Shown here: positions 6,457 to 14,014 of the stretch, piece after piece
Position numbering within the stretch: the first letter of the stretch is position 1
Layout of the letters: each line of letters opens with the position of its first letter
NCBI GenBank assembly: GCA_035707965.1
Contig: DASSTJ010000143.1
Location: forward strand, 1-18,415
Direction: 5' to 3'
Length of the DNA: 18,415 bases
Origin: DASSTJ01 sp035707965
Lineage (GTDB): Bacteria > Actinomycetota > Actinomycetes > Actinomycetales > Angustibacteraceae
Made by a program: the position numbers and the translations under genes
The notes under the pieces: generated by a model
Databases searched by the model: none
The model's input: the letters and a program-made list of their open reading frames with translations, nothing else
Told to the model about the DNA's origin: nothing

Positions 6457-7126
6457 CGCCCACGCCCCGCGCGCGAACGTCCGCTGACACGCTCTCGAGC
6501 ACGCGCCGCACGTGACGCTCGACCAAGGGCAACGCCTCGAGGACCGTCACGGGCCGTCCCAGCTCCGCGCTCAGTGACGTGACCCCCGCGTCGGGGATGC
6601 CGCACGGCACGATCGTCGTCGCCCACGAGAGGTCGCAGTCGCAGTTGAGCGCGAAGCCGTGCATCGTCACGCCCTGCGCGACGCGGATGCCGATGGCGGC
6701 GACCTTGCGGTCGGGACCGCGCTCGTCGGCCTTCACCCACACGCCGCTGCGACCCTCGACCCGCGTCGTCCCCAGGCCCAGGTCGGCGCACGTGTCGATG
6801 AGGGCCTGCTCGAGACGACGGACGTGCGCCACCACGTCGACCGGGTCGGGGAGCCGGACGATCGGGTAGCCGACGAGCTGGCCGGGACCGTGCCACGTGA
6901 TCTTGCCGCCGCGGTCGACGTCGATCACCGGCGTGCCGTCGAAGGGACGCTCGTGCGGCTCGGTGCGCTTGCCCGCCGTGTACACCGCCGCGTGCTCGAG
7001 GAGGAGCACGGTGTCGTCGGTCTCGCCGGCCACGACGGCGGCGTGCACCTCACGCTGTCGCTGCCACCCGGCCAGGTAGTCGACGAGCTCAGGTGACAGA
7101 CCTTCCCGGATGACCTTCAGGCTCAT
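6425..7126 (-). CDS. lipB: Lipoyl(octanoyl) transferase LipB
   Basis: LipB moves the octanoyl group from octanoyl-ACP to the lysine of lipoyl domains, the first committed step of lipoate assembly. From the ATG at 7126 the protein is 233 residues. Diagnostic features are RGGKITWHGPGQLVGYPIV (residues 72-90), the catalytic Lys141 in RKVAAIGIRV and the catalytic Cys175 in IVPCGIPDAGVTS. The conserved MHGFALNCDCDL is also present. The start is set by the family N-terminus (MSLKVIREGL); the much longer open frame upstream is a GC-rich artefact running through the transporter gene. There is no ribosome site, but TAGCCT lies 7 nt upstream, suggesting a leaderless transcript. The 3' end overlaps a small convergent gene. 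Its targets include the E2 encoded by sucB here. Confidence 0.96.
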   Translation of the reverse strand: MSLKVIREGLSPELVDYLAGWQRQREVHAAVVAGETDDTVLLLEHAAVYTAGKRTEPHERPFDGTPVIDVDRGGKITWHGPGQLVGYPIVRLPDPVDVVAHVRRLEQALIDTCADLGLGTTRVEGRSGVWVKADERGPDRKVAAIGIRVAQGVTMHGFALNCDCDLSWATTIVPCGIPDAGVTSLSAELGRPVTVLEALPLVERHVRRVLESVSADVRARGVGVSDRRAPAPA

Positions 7127-7133
7127 GGGTGCG

Positions 7134-7139
7134 AGGCTA
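7134..7139 (-). promoter_or_regulatory. Candidate -10 box for leaderless lipB
   Basis: TAGCCT on the minus strand ends 7 nt before the lipB ATG, with no Shine-Dalgarno in between. This is the same geometry as the box before the DUF4191 gene. No -35 hexamer is clear. Confidence 0.35.
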
Positions 7140-7199
7140 CGCCCGAGGACGACCTGACGATGAGCGGGCCCACCGGGGCCCGACGAACCGGGAGCGCGC

Positions 7200-9479
7200 A
7201 TGACCACGAGCCCTGGCGAGACCCCGCACCGGCGTGGGGCGGCGGTCCGGCGCGGCCTGCTCGTGCTCGTCGCGCTGCTCGCCTGGTTCGCCGTCGCGGG
7301 CGTCGGCGGTCCCTTGGTCGGTCGCCTGTCCGAGGTGCAGACCAACGACAACGCCTCCGTGCTGCCGTCGGACGCCGAGGCGACCACGGTCGAGCACCTC
7401 TCCGCCGGGTTCAGCGAGGCTTCGACGCTGCCGTACTTCGTGGTGCTCAGCCGGGCGTCCGGCCTCACCGACGCCGACCGGCAGTTCGCGGGCCGGCTGG
7501 CGGCCGAGCTGCCTGGCCTGAGGATGGCGCCGCTCGGTGACCAGGGCCGCACGTACCGCCTCGGCGACTTCCTGGCTCCTGGACCGGTCGTGCCGGTGCC
7601 CAGCGAGGACGGCGATGCTGTGCTGCTCGTCGTCTCGCTCGACGGCGACCGCGCCGACGAGGTCCTGGACGGCGGTGACTCGGCCGTGTCGGTCGTGGCC
7701 GACGCCATGCGCCAGCGTCTCGGGCAGGCTCCGGCCGGGCTCGCGACGCACATCACCGGTCCTGGTGGCATCGTCGCCGACCTCGTCACGGCCTTCTCGG
7801 GCATCGACGGCAAGCTCCTGGGCGTCGCCCTCCTGGCCGTCTTCGTGATCCTGCTGCTCGTCTACCGCAGTCCGGTGCTGCCCTTCGCGGTGCTTCTGAC
7901 CAGCCTCGTCGGCCTCTCCGGTGCCGCTCTCGTGGTGTTCCACCTCGCTCGTGCCGGCACGATCACGGTCAGCGGCATGACCCAGGGCATCTTGTTCATC
8001 CTCGTGGTCGGAGCGGCGACCGACTACTCGCTGCTGCTGGTGTCGCGCTACCGCGAAGAGCTGCACGACGAGCGATCCGCGCTCGCGGCGATGCGCCGGG
8101 CCTGGCGCGGCTCGCTGCCGCCGATCGCGGCCAGCGCGATGACCGTCGTCCTCGGGCTGCTCTGCTTGTCCCTCAGCAAGCTCGGGTCGACGCGCAGCCT
8201 CGGTCCGGTCGGAGCGCTCGGCATCGTCGGGGCGCTACTGGCCGCGCTGACCTTCCTGCCGGTCGTGCTGCTCGTGGGCCGCTGGGTCTTCTGGCCGAAG
8301 ATCCCGCACGTCGACCACCAGCACTCCGCCGACGCGGTCGGTGAGCGGGGCGTCTGGGGACGCGTCGCCGGCCTGGTCGGACGACGACCTCGCACGGTGT
8401 GGGTCGTGACGGCGCTGTGCCTCGCCGCGGCGGCCGCGTTCGTGCCCACGTTCCAGGCGTCCGGCGTCAGCCAGACCGACACCTTCCGCACCCAGGTGGA
8501 CTCCGTGGTGGGCCAACGGGTGCTGAGCCGCCACTTCCCGGGCGGCTCCGGCTCTCCGGCGATCATCATCGCGCCCCAGGACTCGCTCGGGGCGGTGCTC
8601 GACGTCGTGCGCAGGACGGATGGCGTCGCGCAGGTCTCGGTGCTTCCGGCCGACCAGTCAGCCGCGAGCGGGGGCCAGCCCGGTGCTGCCGCGGAGCCGG
8701 ACCCGAAGGTGGTCGACGGCAAGGTCGAGGTGCGTGCCGTCCTGCAGGCGGCCGCCGACACCCCGCGGGCGCAGGACGTGGTCAAGCGGCTGCGCACGTC
8801 GCTGGACGCGGTCGGCCCCGATGCGCTCGTGGGCGGGCAGTCGGCCATCAACCTCGACGTCCGCACCGCCACCGATCGCGACCTCACGGTGATCGTGCCG
8901 GCCGTGCTGGCCGTGATCCTCGTGGTGCTGGCCCTGCTGCTGCAGTCGCTCGTCGCGCCGCTGCTGCTGGTGGTGGCGAACGTGCTCTCGTTCGGCGCGA
9001 CCATCGGCATCAGCGCGCTCGTGTTCAACCACCTGCTCGACCTGCCCGGCGCCGACCCCGCCATCCCGCTCTACGCCTTCGTGTTCCTGGTGGCGCTCGG
9101 CATCGACTACTCGATCTTCCTGATGACCCGGGTGCACGAGGAGTCGCGGTCCCGCGGCACGCGGCCCGGAGTGCTGGTCGGGCTCGCGGTCACGGGTGGC
9201 GTCATCACGAGCGCCGGGGTCGTGCTGGCGGCGACGTTCGGCGCGCTAGCGACCCTGCCCCTGCTCTTCCTCCTGCAGATCGCGTTCATCGTGGCGTTCG
9301 GCGTGCTGCTCGACACGATCGTGGTGCGCTCGCTCCTCGTGCCGGCCCTGTCGTACGACTCGGGCCGCCACGTCTGGTGGCCGAGCCGGCTCAGCCGCTC
9401 CGAGCCTCACGCCCCTGGCAGCACGCGCGGCTCGACCCGCTCCTCGACCGCCGCGTCGCCCTCGCGGCGCACCACGTAG
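7200..9479 (+). CDS. MMPL family (RND-type) transporter
   Basis: This 759-residue inner-membrane transporter belongs to the MmpL/RND superfamily. Such actinobacterial proteins export lipids or other hydrophobic molecules using the proton gradient. The layout is two-fold: one helix (about 18-38) and a periplasmic domain, then a helix bundle from about 205 to 380, then a second helix (about 395-416), periplasmic domain and bundle (about 563-730). The proton-relay Asp-Tyr pairs are visible in both halves: D275-Y276 in GAATDYSLLLVSRYREEL and D636-Y637 in ALGIDYSIFLMTRVHEESR. The ATG at 7200 has GGGAG upstream. The Ser/Thr/Arg-rich last ~25 residues lie opposite the 3' end of the convergent peptidase gene. 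The substrate is unknown; no lipid synthesis genes adjoin it. Confidence 0.93.
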   Translation: MTTSPGETPHRRGAAVRRGLLVLVALLAWFAVAGVGGPLVGRLSEVQTNDNASVLPSDAEATTVEHLSAGFSEASTLPYFVVLSRASGLTDADRQFAGRLAAELPGLRMAPLGDQGRTYRLGDFLAPGPVVPVPSEDGDAVLLVVSLDGDRADEVLDGGDSAVSVVADAMRQRLGQAPAGLATHITGPGGIVADLVTAFSGIDGKLLGVALLAVFVILLLVYRSPVLPFAVLLTSLVGLSGAALVVFHLARAGTITVSGMTQGILFILVVGAATDYSLLLVSRYREELHDERSALAAMRRAWRGSLPPIAASAMTVVLGLLCLSLSKLGSTRSLGPVGALGIVGALLAALTFLPVVLLVGRWVFWPKIPHVDHQHSADAVGERGVWGRVAGLVGRRPRTVWVVTALCLAAAAAFVPTFQASGVSQTDTFRTQVDSVVGQRVLSRHFPGGSGSPAIIIAPQDSLGAVLDVVRRTDGVAQVSVLPADQSAASGGQPGAAAEPDPKVVDGKVEVRAVLQAAADTPRAQDVVKRLRTSLDAVGPDALVGGQSAINLDVRTATDRDLTVIVPAVLAVILVVLALLLQSLVAPLLLVVANVLSFGATIGISALVFNHLLDLPGADPAIPLYAFVFLVALGIDYSIFLMTRVHEESRSRGTRPGVLVGLAVTGGVITSAGVVLAATFGALATLPLLFLLQIAFIVAFGVLLDTIVVRSLLVPALSYDSGRHVWWPSRLSRSEPHAPGSTRGSTRSSTAASPSRRTT

Positions 9480-10141
9480 GCGCCCTTGCCTCGCTGCTCG
9501 GTGACCGCCTCGACGAGCTCGGTGCCGCGGTAGACGATGCCGACACCGTCGTCGGTGCAGTGCGTCAGGGGCAGAGTGCCGTCGGCGACGAGCCGGTGCA
9601 CCAGCGGACGTCGGCGCTCCTCGGAGTCGTAGTGGACGCCGTTGCCGTAGGGCAGCAGTGCCAGCCCGTTGGTCACCGGTCGCAGCTCGGGGCCGAACGA
9701 GTCCGTCGTGCCACCGACGTACCAGCAGATCGACCCGGCGGACACTCCTGACAGGACGACGCCCGCCTGCCACACCCGGCGGAAGATGTCGTCCAGGCCG
9801 TGCACGCGCCAGACCGCGAGCAGGTTGGCGACCGACCCGCCGTTGACCCACACGACGTCCTGGTCGAGCAGGTGGCCCTCGACGTCCTCGACGGCCGGCA
9901 TGGGGAACAGGTTGAGGTGGCTGAGCGTGAACCCCGCGTCCCGTGCCGCGTCGTCGAGCTCGGCGTTGTTCCACCGCTGGTCGCCGCTGGCGGTGCCCAC
10001 CTCGCACACCTTCGGCGCGCGGCCGCTCACTCCCGACAGCTCGACGGCGTGGTGCACGAGCGGGCCGAAGCCGAACCGGTGCCTGACGGCTGGGACGTAG
10101 CCGCCGGAGGTGGCGAGGATGGTCGGGCCGTCAGCGGGCAC
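9407..10141 (-). CDS. Peptidase S51 family protein (PepE / cyanophycinase-like)
   Basis: This 244-residue cytosolic enzyme belongs to the S51 serine peptidase family, which includes aspartyl dipeptidase PepE and cyanophycinase. The nucleophile elbow is VLSGVSAGSICW, with Ser134 as the likely nucleophile. It is preceded by the typical VVWVNGGSVANLLAVWR block and followed by GNGVHYDSEERRRPL (His170 a likely catalytic His) and THCTDDGVGIVYRG. The length suits the PepE/uncharacterised group better than full cyanophycinases. The start is the GTG at 10141, with GGAG 7 nt upstream and a TATAAC box further up. Its last 73 nt lie opposite the end of the transporter gene. The substrate is probably a small Asp-containing peptide by family analogy, but this is not shown. 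Confidence 0.88.
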   Translation of the reverse strand: MPADGPTILATSGGYVPAVRHRFGFGPLVHHAVELSGVSGRAPKVCEVGTASGDQRWNNAELDDAARDAGFTLSHLNLFPMPAVEDVEGHLLDQDVVWVNGGSVANLLAVWRVHGLDDIFRRVWQAGVVLSGVSAGSICWYVGGTTDSFGPELRPVTNGLALLPYGNGVHYDSEERRRPLVHRLVADGTLPLTHCTDDGVGIVYRGTELVEAVTEQRGKGAYVVRREGDAAVEERVEPRVLPGA

Positions 10142-10174
10142 AGGTGGTCTCCGTCTCGTCGGGTGGCGGACTCC

Positions 10175-10180
10175 GTTATA
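10175..10180 (-). promoter_or_regulatory. Candidate -10 box (TATAAC) for the S51 peptidase gene
   Basis: TATAAC on the minus strand is a near-consensus -10 in GC-rich DNA, about 34 bp upstream of the GTG start. It would give a leader of some 25-30 nt carrying the GGAG site. The normal -35 position holds no TTGACA-like hexamer and is filled by short tandem repeats, suggesting an activator or alternative promoter architecture. Confidence 0.5.
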
Positions 10181-10221
10181 CCGCCCTGTCGGGTACCGCC
10201 CTTCGGGTACCGACCTTCGGG
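10179..10221. repeat. Three 14-15 bp tandem repeats in the peptidase / kinase divergent region
   Basis: Three head-to-tail units, TACCGCCCTGTCGGG, TACCGCCCTTCGGG and TACCGACCTTCGGG, are followed by a partial fourth (CACCGCCC). Each junction makes a GTACC...GGTAC dyad, and each unit holds a CCC-TTC-GGG hairpin-like core. The array overlaps the -10 box and covers the -35 zone of the peptidase promoter. The kinase ATG is about 150 bp away on the other side. The rest of the 228-bp gap holds a DnaA-box-like 9-mer and the kinase ribosome site. Confidence 0.7.
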
Positions 10222-10298
10222 CACCGCCCTGGCCCTGTCCCTCGTCGAGGCCCGCTCGGCGGCTGCCCGAGGGGGGCGACGTGCCCGTGACGCGGCCC

Positions 10299-10307
10299 TG
10301 TGGACAA
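10299..10307 (-). other. Single DnaA-box-like 9-mer (TTGTCCACA)
   Basis: The minus strand reads TTGTCCACA, identical to the DnaA box common in high-GC actinobacteria. It is alone, 62 bp upstream of the kinase gene. There is no box cluster and no dnaA/dnaN nearby, so it is not an origin. It may be a chance match or a lone DnaA-responsive site. Confidence 0.3.
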
Positions 10308-10369
10308 CCGAACGCCCGCGCGGCCGGACTGGAGCAGGCTAGAGGCCGTCACGAGCAGGGGAGGACGCG

Positions 10370-11989
10370 ATGGACGACGGGGACGACGGCGCACGCACGC
10401 CGACCGCGCCGGTGGTGCCGGGTTACCGGCTGGCAGAGCTGATCGGCTCCGGAGCCAGCGGCACGGTCTGGCGTGCGAGTCGCGACGACAACGGGGACGG
10501 AGCCGCTGCGGCCCTCTCGTCGCCGCGAGACGTGGCCGTCAAGGTCGTGCGTGCCGGTGCCCAGGCGGAGCGTGAGCTCGCGGTGCTGAGCGGGCTCAGG
10601 CACGCGCACGTGGTGGCGCTGCACGAGGCCGTGCCCCTCGCCGACGGCTCGCTGGCGCTGGTTCTCGACCTCGTGGAGGGCGGCACGCTCGCGCGGCTGG
10701 TCGCCTCCCGCGGGCACCTGCGTCCCGGTGAGGTGGTGACCGTGCTGGCACCGCTCGCGACCACCCTCGCCGAGCTGCACGCTCACGGCATCCAGCACGG
10801 TGACCTGGCTCCCGGCAACGTCATGCTCGACCGCGACGGCCGACCGCTGCTGACCGACCTCGGCACCGTGCGCATCACCGGGGAGCCGCGGCAGGAGCAC
10901 TTCGGCACGCCCGGCTACGTCGACCCCGTGGTGCTCGCCGGGGGCGTGCCCGGCCCGCACAGCGAGGTGTACGGGCTCGGCGCCCTGGCGTGGTTCGCGC
11001 TCACCGGCTCCGCGCCGCCGAGCGCACTGCTGCGCACGCCGCTCGGCGACGTCGTGCCGGGCCTTCCGGCTGCGCTCGTGAGCGTGGTGGAGGAGGCCCT
11101 CGATCCCGACCCCGAGCGCCGCCCCGATCCGCAGCAGCTCGCGCGCAGGCTCTTCGACGCGGCACCGGCCGAGCCCGTGTGGCTGACCGGTCGGACGCCG
11201 GCCGAGGGCGGCCTCACCCACCGGATCCGGCAGCTCGCTGCTCAGGACGTCGAGCCGGGGCCACGGCACCGTCGGCGCGGGTCGTGGCGGCACCCGTGGC
11301 GTGGCCGAGCGGCGGACCGACGGCAGGGCGCGGTCGACCGAAGCCGGACCCCGACCCGCGGACGTGCCAGGACCTTGGGTGTCTCGACGGTGCTCCTCCT
11401 GATCGGCACGGGCGTCGTGGTGGAGGTCGTCGCGGCGGGGACACCGCTGCTGCGGCACCGGGGCGAGGATCGGGCCGAGTCGTCGGCGCGGTCTCACGTC
11501 GTCTCCGCCCCGGCCGTGCCCGCCCGCGCGGTCGCCGCGCACGACGTCGCCGACCGGACCTGGCCGGGCCCGAGGAGCGGCACGGACGCCGCCCCCGGTG
11601 CGGCGCTCTCCGGGTCGCAGGTCACGGAGGTCGTGCAGCGGCTGACGGCGGCTCGGGGCCGCGCCTTCGCCGCAGCGGACCCTGCCGCGGTGGACGCCGT
11701 CACCAGCTCCGGGTCGTCGGCCGAGCGGCTTGCTCGTGCCGACGTGGACCAGCTGCGCCGGGCCGGTCTGCGCTACCGAGGGCTCGAGCTGACGGTGCGC
11801 TCGGTCGACGTCCGCCAGGCGACGCCAGGTCGGCTCGTGGTGGACGTCGTCACCGACGTCTCCGCGTACGACGTGGTCGACGGCCACGACGTCGTGACGC
11901 GGCGCGTGCCAGCCCAGCCGAGAACGGCGTCCCGGCTGGTGCTGGTCAGCACGCCACAGGGGTGGCGGGTCGACGACGTGCTGGCGTGA
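10370..11989 (+). CDS. Transmembrane Ser/Thr protein kinase with variant catalytic loop
   Basis: This 539-residue protein has an N-terminal kinase domain (about 18-265), a basic linker, one transmembrane helix (about 336-357) and an extracytoplasmic domain. The glycine loop is IGSGASGTVW (25-34), the ATP lysine is K58 in DVAVK, and an Ala-rich insertion lies between them. The catalytic loop is HGDLAPGNVM (143-152): Asp145 and Asn150 are kept, but the usual Arg is Gly and the usual Lys is Ala. The metal-binding motif is DLG (163-165), not DFG. The activation segment is short (GTPGYVDP) and the usual SDVYSLG is HSEVYGLG. The outer part (about 395-539) looks like a small alpha+beta domain of the NTF2-like kind, which may sense a ligand. 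The ATG has GGGGAGG upstream. Activity is likely but atypical; the target is unknown. It converges on sucB with a 3-nt gap. Confidence 0.87.
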   Translation: MDDGDDGARTPTAPVVPGYRLAELIGSGASGTVWRASRDDNGDGAAAALSSPRDVAVKVVRAGAQAERELAVLSGLRHAHVVALHEAVPLADGSLALVLDLVEGGTLARLVASRGHLRPGEVVTVLAPLATTLAELHAHGIQHGDLAPGNVMLDRDGRPLLTDLGTVRITGEPRQEHFGTPGYVDPVVLAGGVPGPHSEVYGLGALAWFALTGSAPPSALLRTPLGDVVPGLPAALVSVVEEALDPDPERRPDPQQLARRLFDAAPAEPVWLTGRTPAEGGLTHRIRQLAAQDVEPGPRHRRRGSWRHPWRGRAADRRQGAVDRSRTPTRGRARTLGVSTVLLLIGTGVVVEVVAAGTPLLRHRGEDRAESSARSHVVSAPAVPARAVAAHDVADRTWPGPRSGTDAAPGAALSGSQVTEVVQRLTAARGRAFAAADPAAVDAVTSSGSSAERLARADVDQLRRAGLRYRGLELTVRSVDVRQATPGRLVVDVVTDVSAYDVVDGHDVVTRRVPAQPRTASRLVLVSTPQGWRVDDVLA

Positions 11990-11992
11990 GCC

Positions 11993-13969
11993 TCAGAGGC
12001 CGAGATCGGCCTCGAACGCGCCTTCCTCGAGCCGCTCCTTCATCGTCGTGAGGAAGCGGGCGGCGTCGGCGCCGTCGACGACCCGGTGGTCGTACGACAG
12101 TGCCAGGTAGACCATCGACCGGATGGCGATGGTCTCGCCGCCGTCGGCGTCCGTGACGACGACGGGACGCTTCACGACAGCACCGGTGCCCAGGATGCCG
12201 ACCTGGGGCTGGTTGATGATCGGGGTGTCGAACAGGGCGCCACGCGACCCGGTGTTGGTCAGCGTGAACGTCCCACCGCCGAGCTCGTCCGGCATGATCT
12301 TGTTCGTGCGCGTGCGGTCGGCCAGGTCGGCCACCTTGCGCGCCAGCCCTGCGATGTTGAGGTCACCGGCGTCGCGGATGACGGGGACGAGCAGGCCCTT
12401 GTCGGTGTCGACCGCGATGCCCAGGTTCTCCTGCGCGTGGTAGACGACCTGGTCGTCCTCGACGCTCGCGTTCACCACCGGGTGGTTCTTGAGGGCCTCG
12501 ACGGCGGCGAGCGCGAAGAAGGGAAGGAACGAGAGCTTCACGCCCTCACGCGCCTCGAAGTCGCGCTTCGCGCGGGTGCGAAGGCGCGCGATCTTCGTGA
12601 CGTCGACCTCGACGACCGTCGTCAGCTGGGCCGACGTCTGCAACGACTCCACCATGCGCTGGGCGATGAGCCGACGGAGGCGGGTCATCTTCTCGGTCGT
12701 GCCGCGCTTGGCCGACACCGAAGGGGGAACCTGGCTGGGCCCAGAGGCGGCTGCTGGCGACGCTGCCTGCTGCGACGGGGCCTTCGCCTGCTGCTCGTCA
12801 CGAGCACGTGCTGCCTCCAGCACGTCCTGCTTGCGGATGCGCCCGCCGACGCCCGTGCCCGACAGCGTCGCCAGGTCGACGCCGTGCTCGCTGGCGAGCT
12901 TGCGCACCAGCGGCGTGACGTACGCCGAGGCGTCCTGCTGGCTCTGCTGGGACGGCTGGGCGGGCTGGGCGGGCTGAGACGGCTGGGCGGCCTCCTGCGG
13001 CGCAGGCTGAGCCTGCTGCTGCTCGTCGGCACCGGCGGGAGCCGGGGGCGCCGCCTCGTGGCTCGCCTCGCGCTGCTCGCTCGCCTGCTCGAGCTGGGCG
13101 GCCGGGGACGACGCGGAGGCCGACTGCGCGTCGGCTGCTGCCGCTTCGCTGGACGCGTCACCCAGGTCGTCCTGCTGCGACGGCTGCACATCGGTGCCCT
13201 GGTGCTGCGGGGACTGCTGCTGCGGCTCTGCCTGCTGCTGCTGCGGCTGGCCGGCCCGCCCGGACCCCACGACCGCGAGGTCGGCGCCCACCGGTACGGT
13301 CTCGTCCTCACGCACCAGGATGCGCAGCACGGTGCCCGCGACCGGGCTCGGGATCTCGGTGTCGACCTTGTCGGTCGAGACCTCGAGGAGGGGCTCGTCG
13401 ACCTCGACGGTGTCACCCACCGCCTTCAGCCACCGGGTCACCGTGCCCTCGGTCACCGACTCGCCGAGCGCGGGCATCGTGACCGGGGTCCCGCCACCGC
13501 TGGTGTCCTCACCAGAGCCCTGCTGCTGCGGCTCGGCCTGCTGCTGCGACTCCGCCTGCTGCGGCTCAGCCTGCTGCGCCGGCGGCTCCTGCGCCGGCGG
13601 CTCCTGCGCCGGCGGCTCGTCTGCCGGAGGCTGCTGCTGCTCCTGCTGCTGCGCCTGGTCAGCGGCCGGCTGCTGGGCCGGCTCGTCCGTCTGCCCGGAG
13701 CCGCTGGCCTGCCCGGAGCCACCACTGGCGGCGGAGTCACCGACCACCGCGAGGTCAGCGCCCACCGGGACGGTCTCGTCCTCGCCGACGAGGATCTCCT
13801 GCAGCACCCCGGCGACCGGGCTGGGGATCTCGGTGTCGACCTTGTCGGTGGACACCTCGAGCAGCGGCTCGTCGACCTGCACGCTGTCTCCCACCGCCTT
13901 CAGCCACCGCGTGACGGTGCCTTCGGTCACGGACTCGCCGAGGGCCGGCATGGTCACCCGCTCGGACAT
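11993..13969 (-). CDS. sucB: Dihydrolipoamide acyltransferase E2 (SucB/DlaT) with two lipoyl domains
   Basis: This 658-residue E2 of 2-oxo acid dehydrogenase complexes is the actinobacterial SucB type (TIGR02927-like). In M. tuberculosis the equivalent, DlaT, is the E2 of pyruvate dehydrogenase. Domains in order: lipoyl 1 (about 1-78, lipoylated K43 in STDKVD), a Gln/Pro-rich linker, lipoyl 2 (about 163-236, K201), a long Gln/Ala/Pro linker, the peripheral subunit-binding domain (about 349-387, YVTPLVRKLASEHGVDL), another linker, and the catalytic domain (about 420-658) with SYDHRVVDGADAARF (catalytic H628, D632). The ATG at 13969 has AAGGAG about 10 nt upstream. It follows lpd by 45 bp, probably as one transcript, so E2 and E3 are made together. 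LipB and LipA, which modify it, are encoded 5-9 kb away. Confidence 0.96.
   Translation of the reverse strand: MSERVTMPALGESVTEGTVTRWLKAVGDSVQVDEPLLEVSTDKVDTEIPSPVAGVLQEILVGEDETVPVGADLAVVGDSAASGGSGQASGSGQTDEPAQQPAADQAQQQEQQQPPADEPPAQEPPAQEPPAQQAEPQQAESQQQAEPQQQGSGEDTSGGGTPVTMPALGESVTEGTVTRWLKAVGDTVEVDEPLLEVSTDKVDTEIPSPVAGTVLRILVREDETVPVGADLAVVGSGRAGQPQQQQAEPQQQSPQHQGTDVQPSQQDDLGDASSEAAAADAQSASASSPAAQLEQASEQREASHEAAPPAPAGADEQQQAQPAPQEAAQPSQPAQPAQPSQQSQQDASAYVTPLVRKLASEHGVDLATLSGTGVGGRIRKQDVLEAARARDEQQAKAPSQQAASPAAASGPSQVPPSVSAKRGTTEKMTRLRRLIAQRMVESLQTSAQLTTVVEVDVTKIARLRTRAKRDFEAREGVKLSFLPFFALAAVEALKNHPVVNASVEDDQVVYHAQENLGIAVDTDKGLLVPVIRDAGDLNIAGLARKVADLADRTRTNKIMPDELGGGTFTLTNTGSRGALFDTPIINQPQVGILGTGAVVKRPVVVTDADGGETIAIRSMVYLALSYDHRVVDGADAARFLTTMKERLEEGAFEADLGL
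11996..12013. terminator. Perfect inverted repeat at the kinase / sucB convergent ends
   Basis: GAGGCCGA, a 2-nt centre and TCGGCCTC form an 8-bp dyad. It lies within the last sucB codons and starts 7 nt after the kinase stop. Its place between convergent genes suits a bidirectional terminator. It lacks a T-run and the 2-nt centre means a looser loop in RNA. It could simply reflect the sucB C-terminal codons. Confidence 0.3.
13262..13477 (-). repeat. Lipoyl-domain coding repeat, copy 2
   Basis: This encodes residues 165-236 of SucB and repeats residues 7-78. The two 72-residue stretches differ at about eight positions, mostly between the lipoyl hairpin and the domain end. This points to internal duplication kept similar by selection or gene conversion. 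Confidence 0.85.
13574..13618 (-). repeat. Three perfect 15-bp tandem repeats in the first sucB linker
   Basis: Three identical copies of CTGCGCCGGCGGCTC (plus-strand reading) encode an EPPAQ-type pentapeptide repeat in the linker between the two lipoyl domains. A diverged copy follows. Because 15 bp is a multiple of three, copy number can change without a frameshift. Confidence 0.85.
13736..13951 (-). repeat. Lipoyl-domain coding repeat, copy 1
   Basis: This encodes residues 7-78 of SucB, the partner of the copy at 13262-13477. Both copies carry the STDKVDTEIPSPVAG lipoylation hairpin. Confidence 0.85.
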
Positions 13970-14014
13970 GGGATGCGCTCTCCTTCGTCAGGACTCGTTC
14001 AGGGGACCAGTGCG

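Noticed and set aside
7127..7813. N-terminal extension of lipB
   Set aside because: The open frame continues upstream, but the LipB family begins at MSLKVIREGL, and the extension lies antisense to the start of the transporter gene and is Ser/Thr/Arg low-complexity.
13184..13720. CRISPR-like or microsatellite array in the CTGCTG-rich region
   Set aside because: The repeats are in-frame Gln/Pro linker codons of sucB without constant repeats separated by unique spacers.
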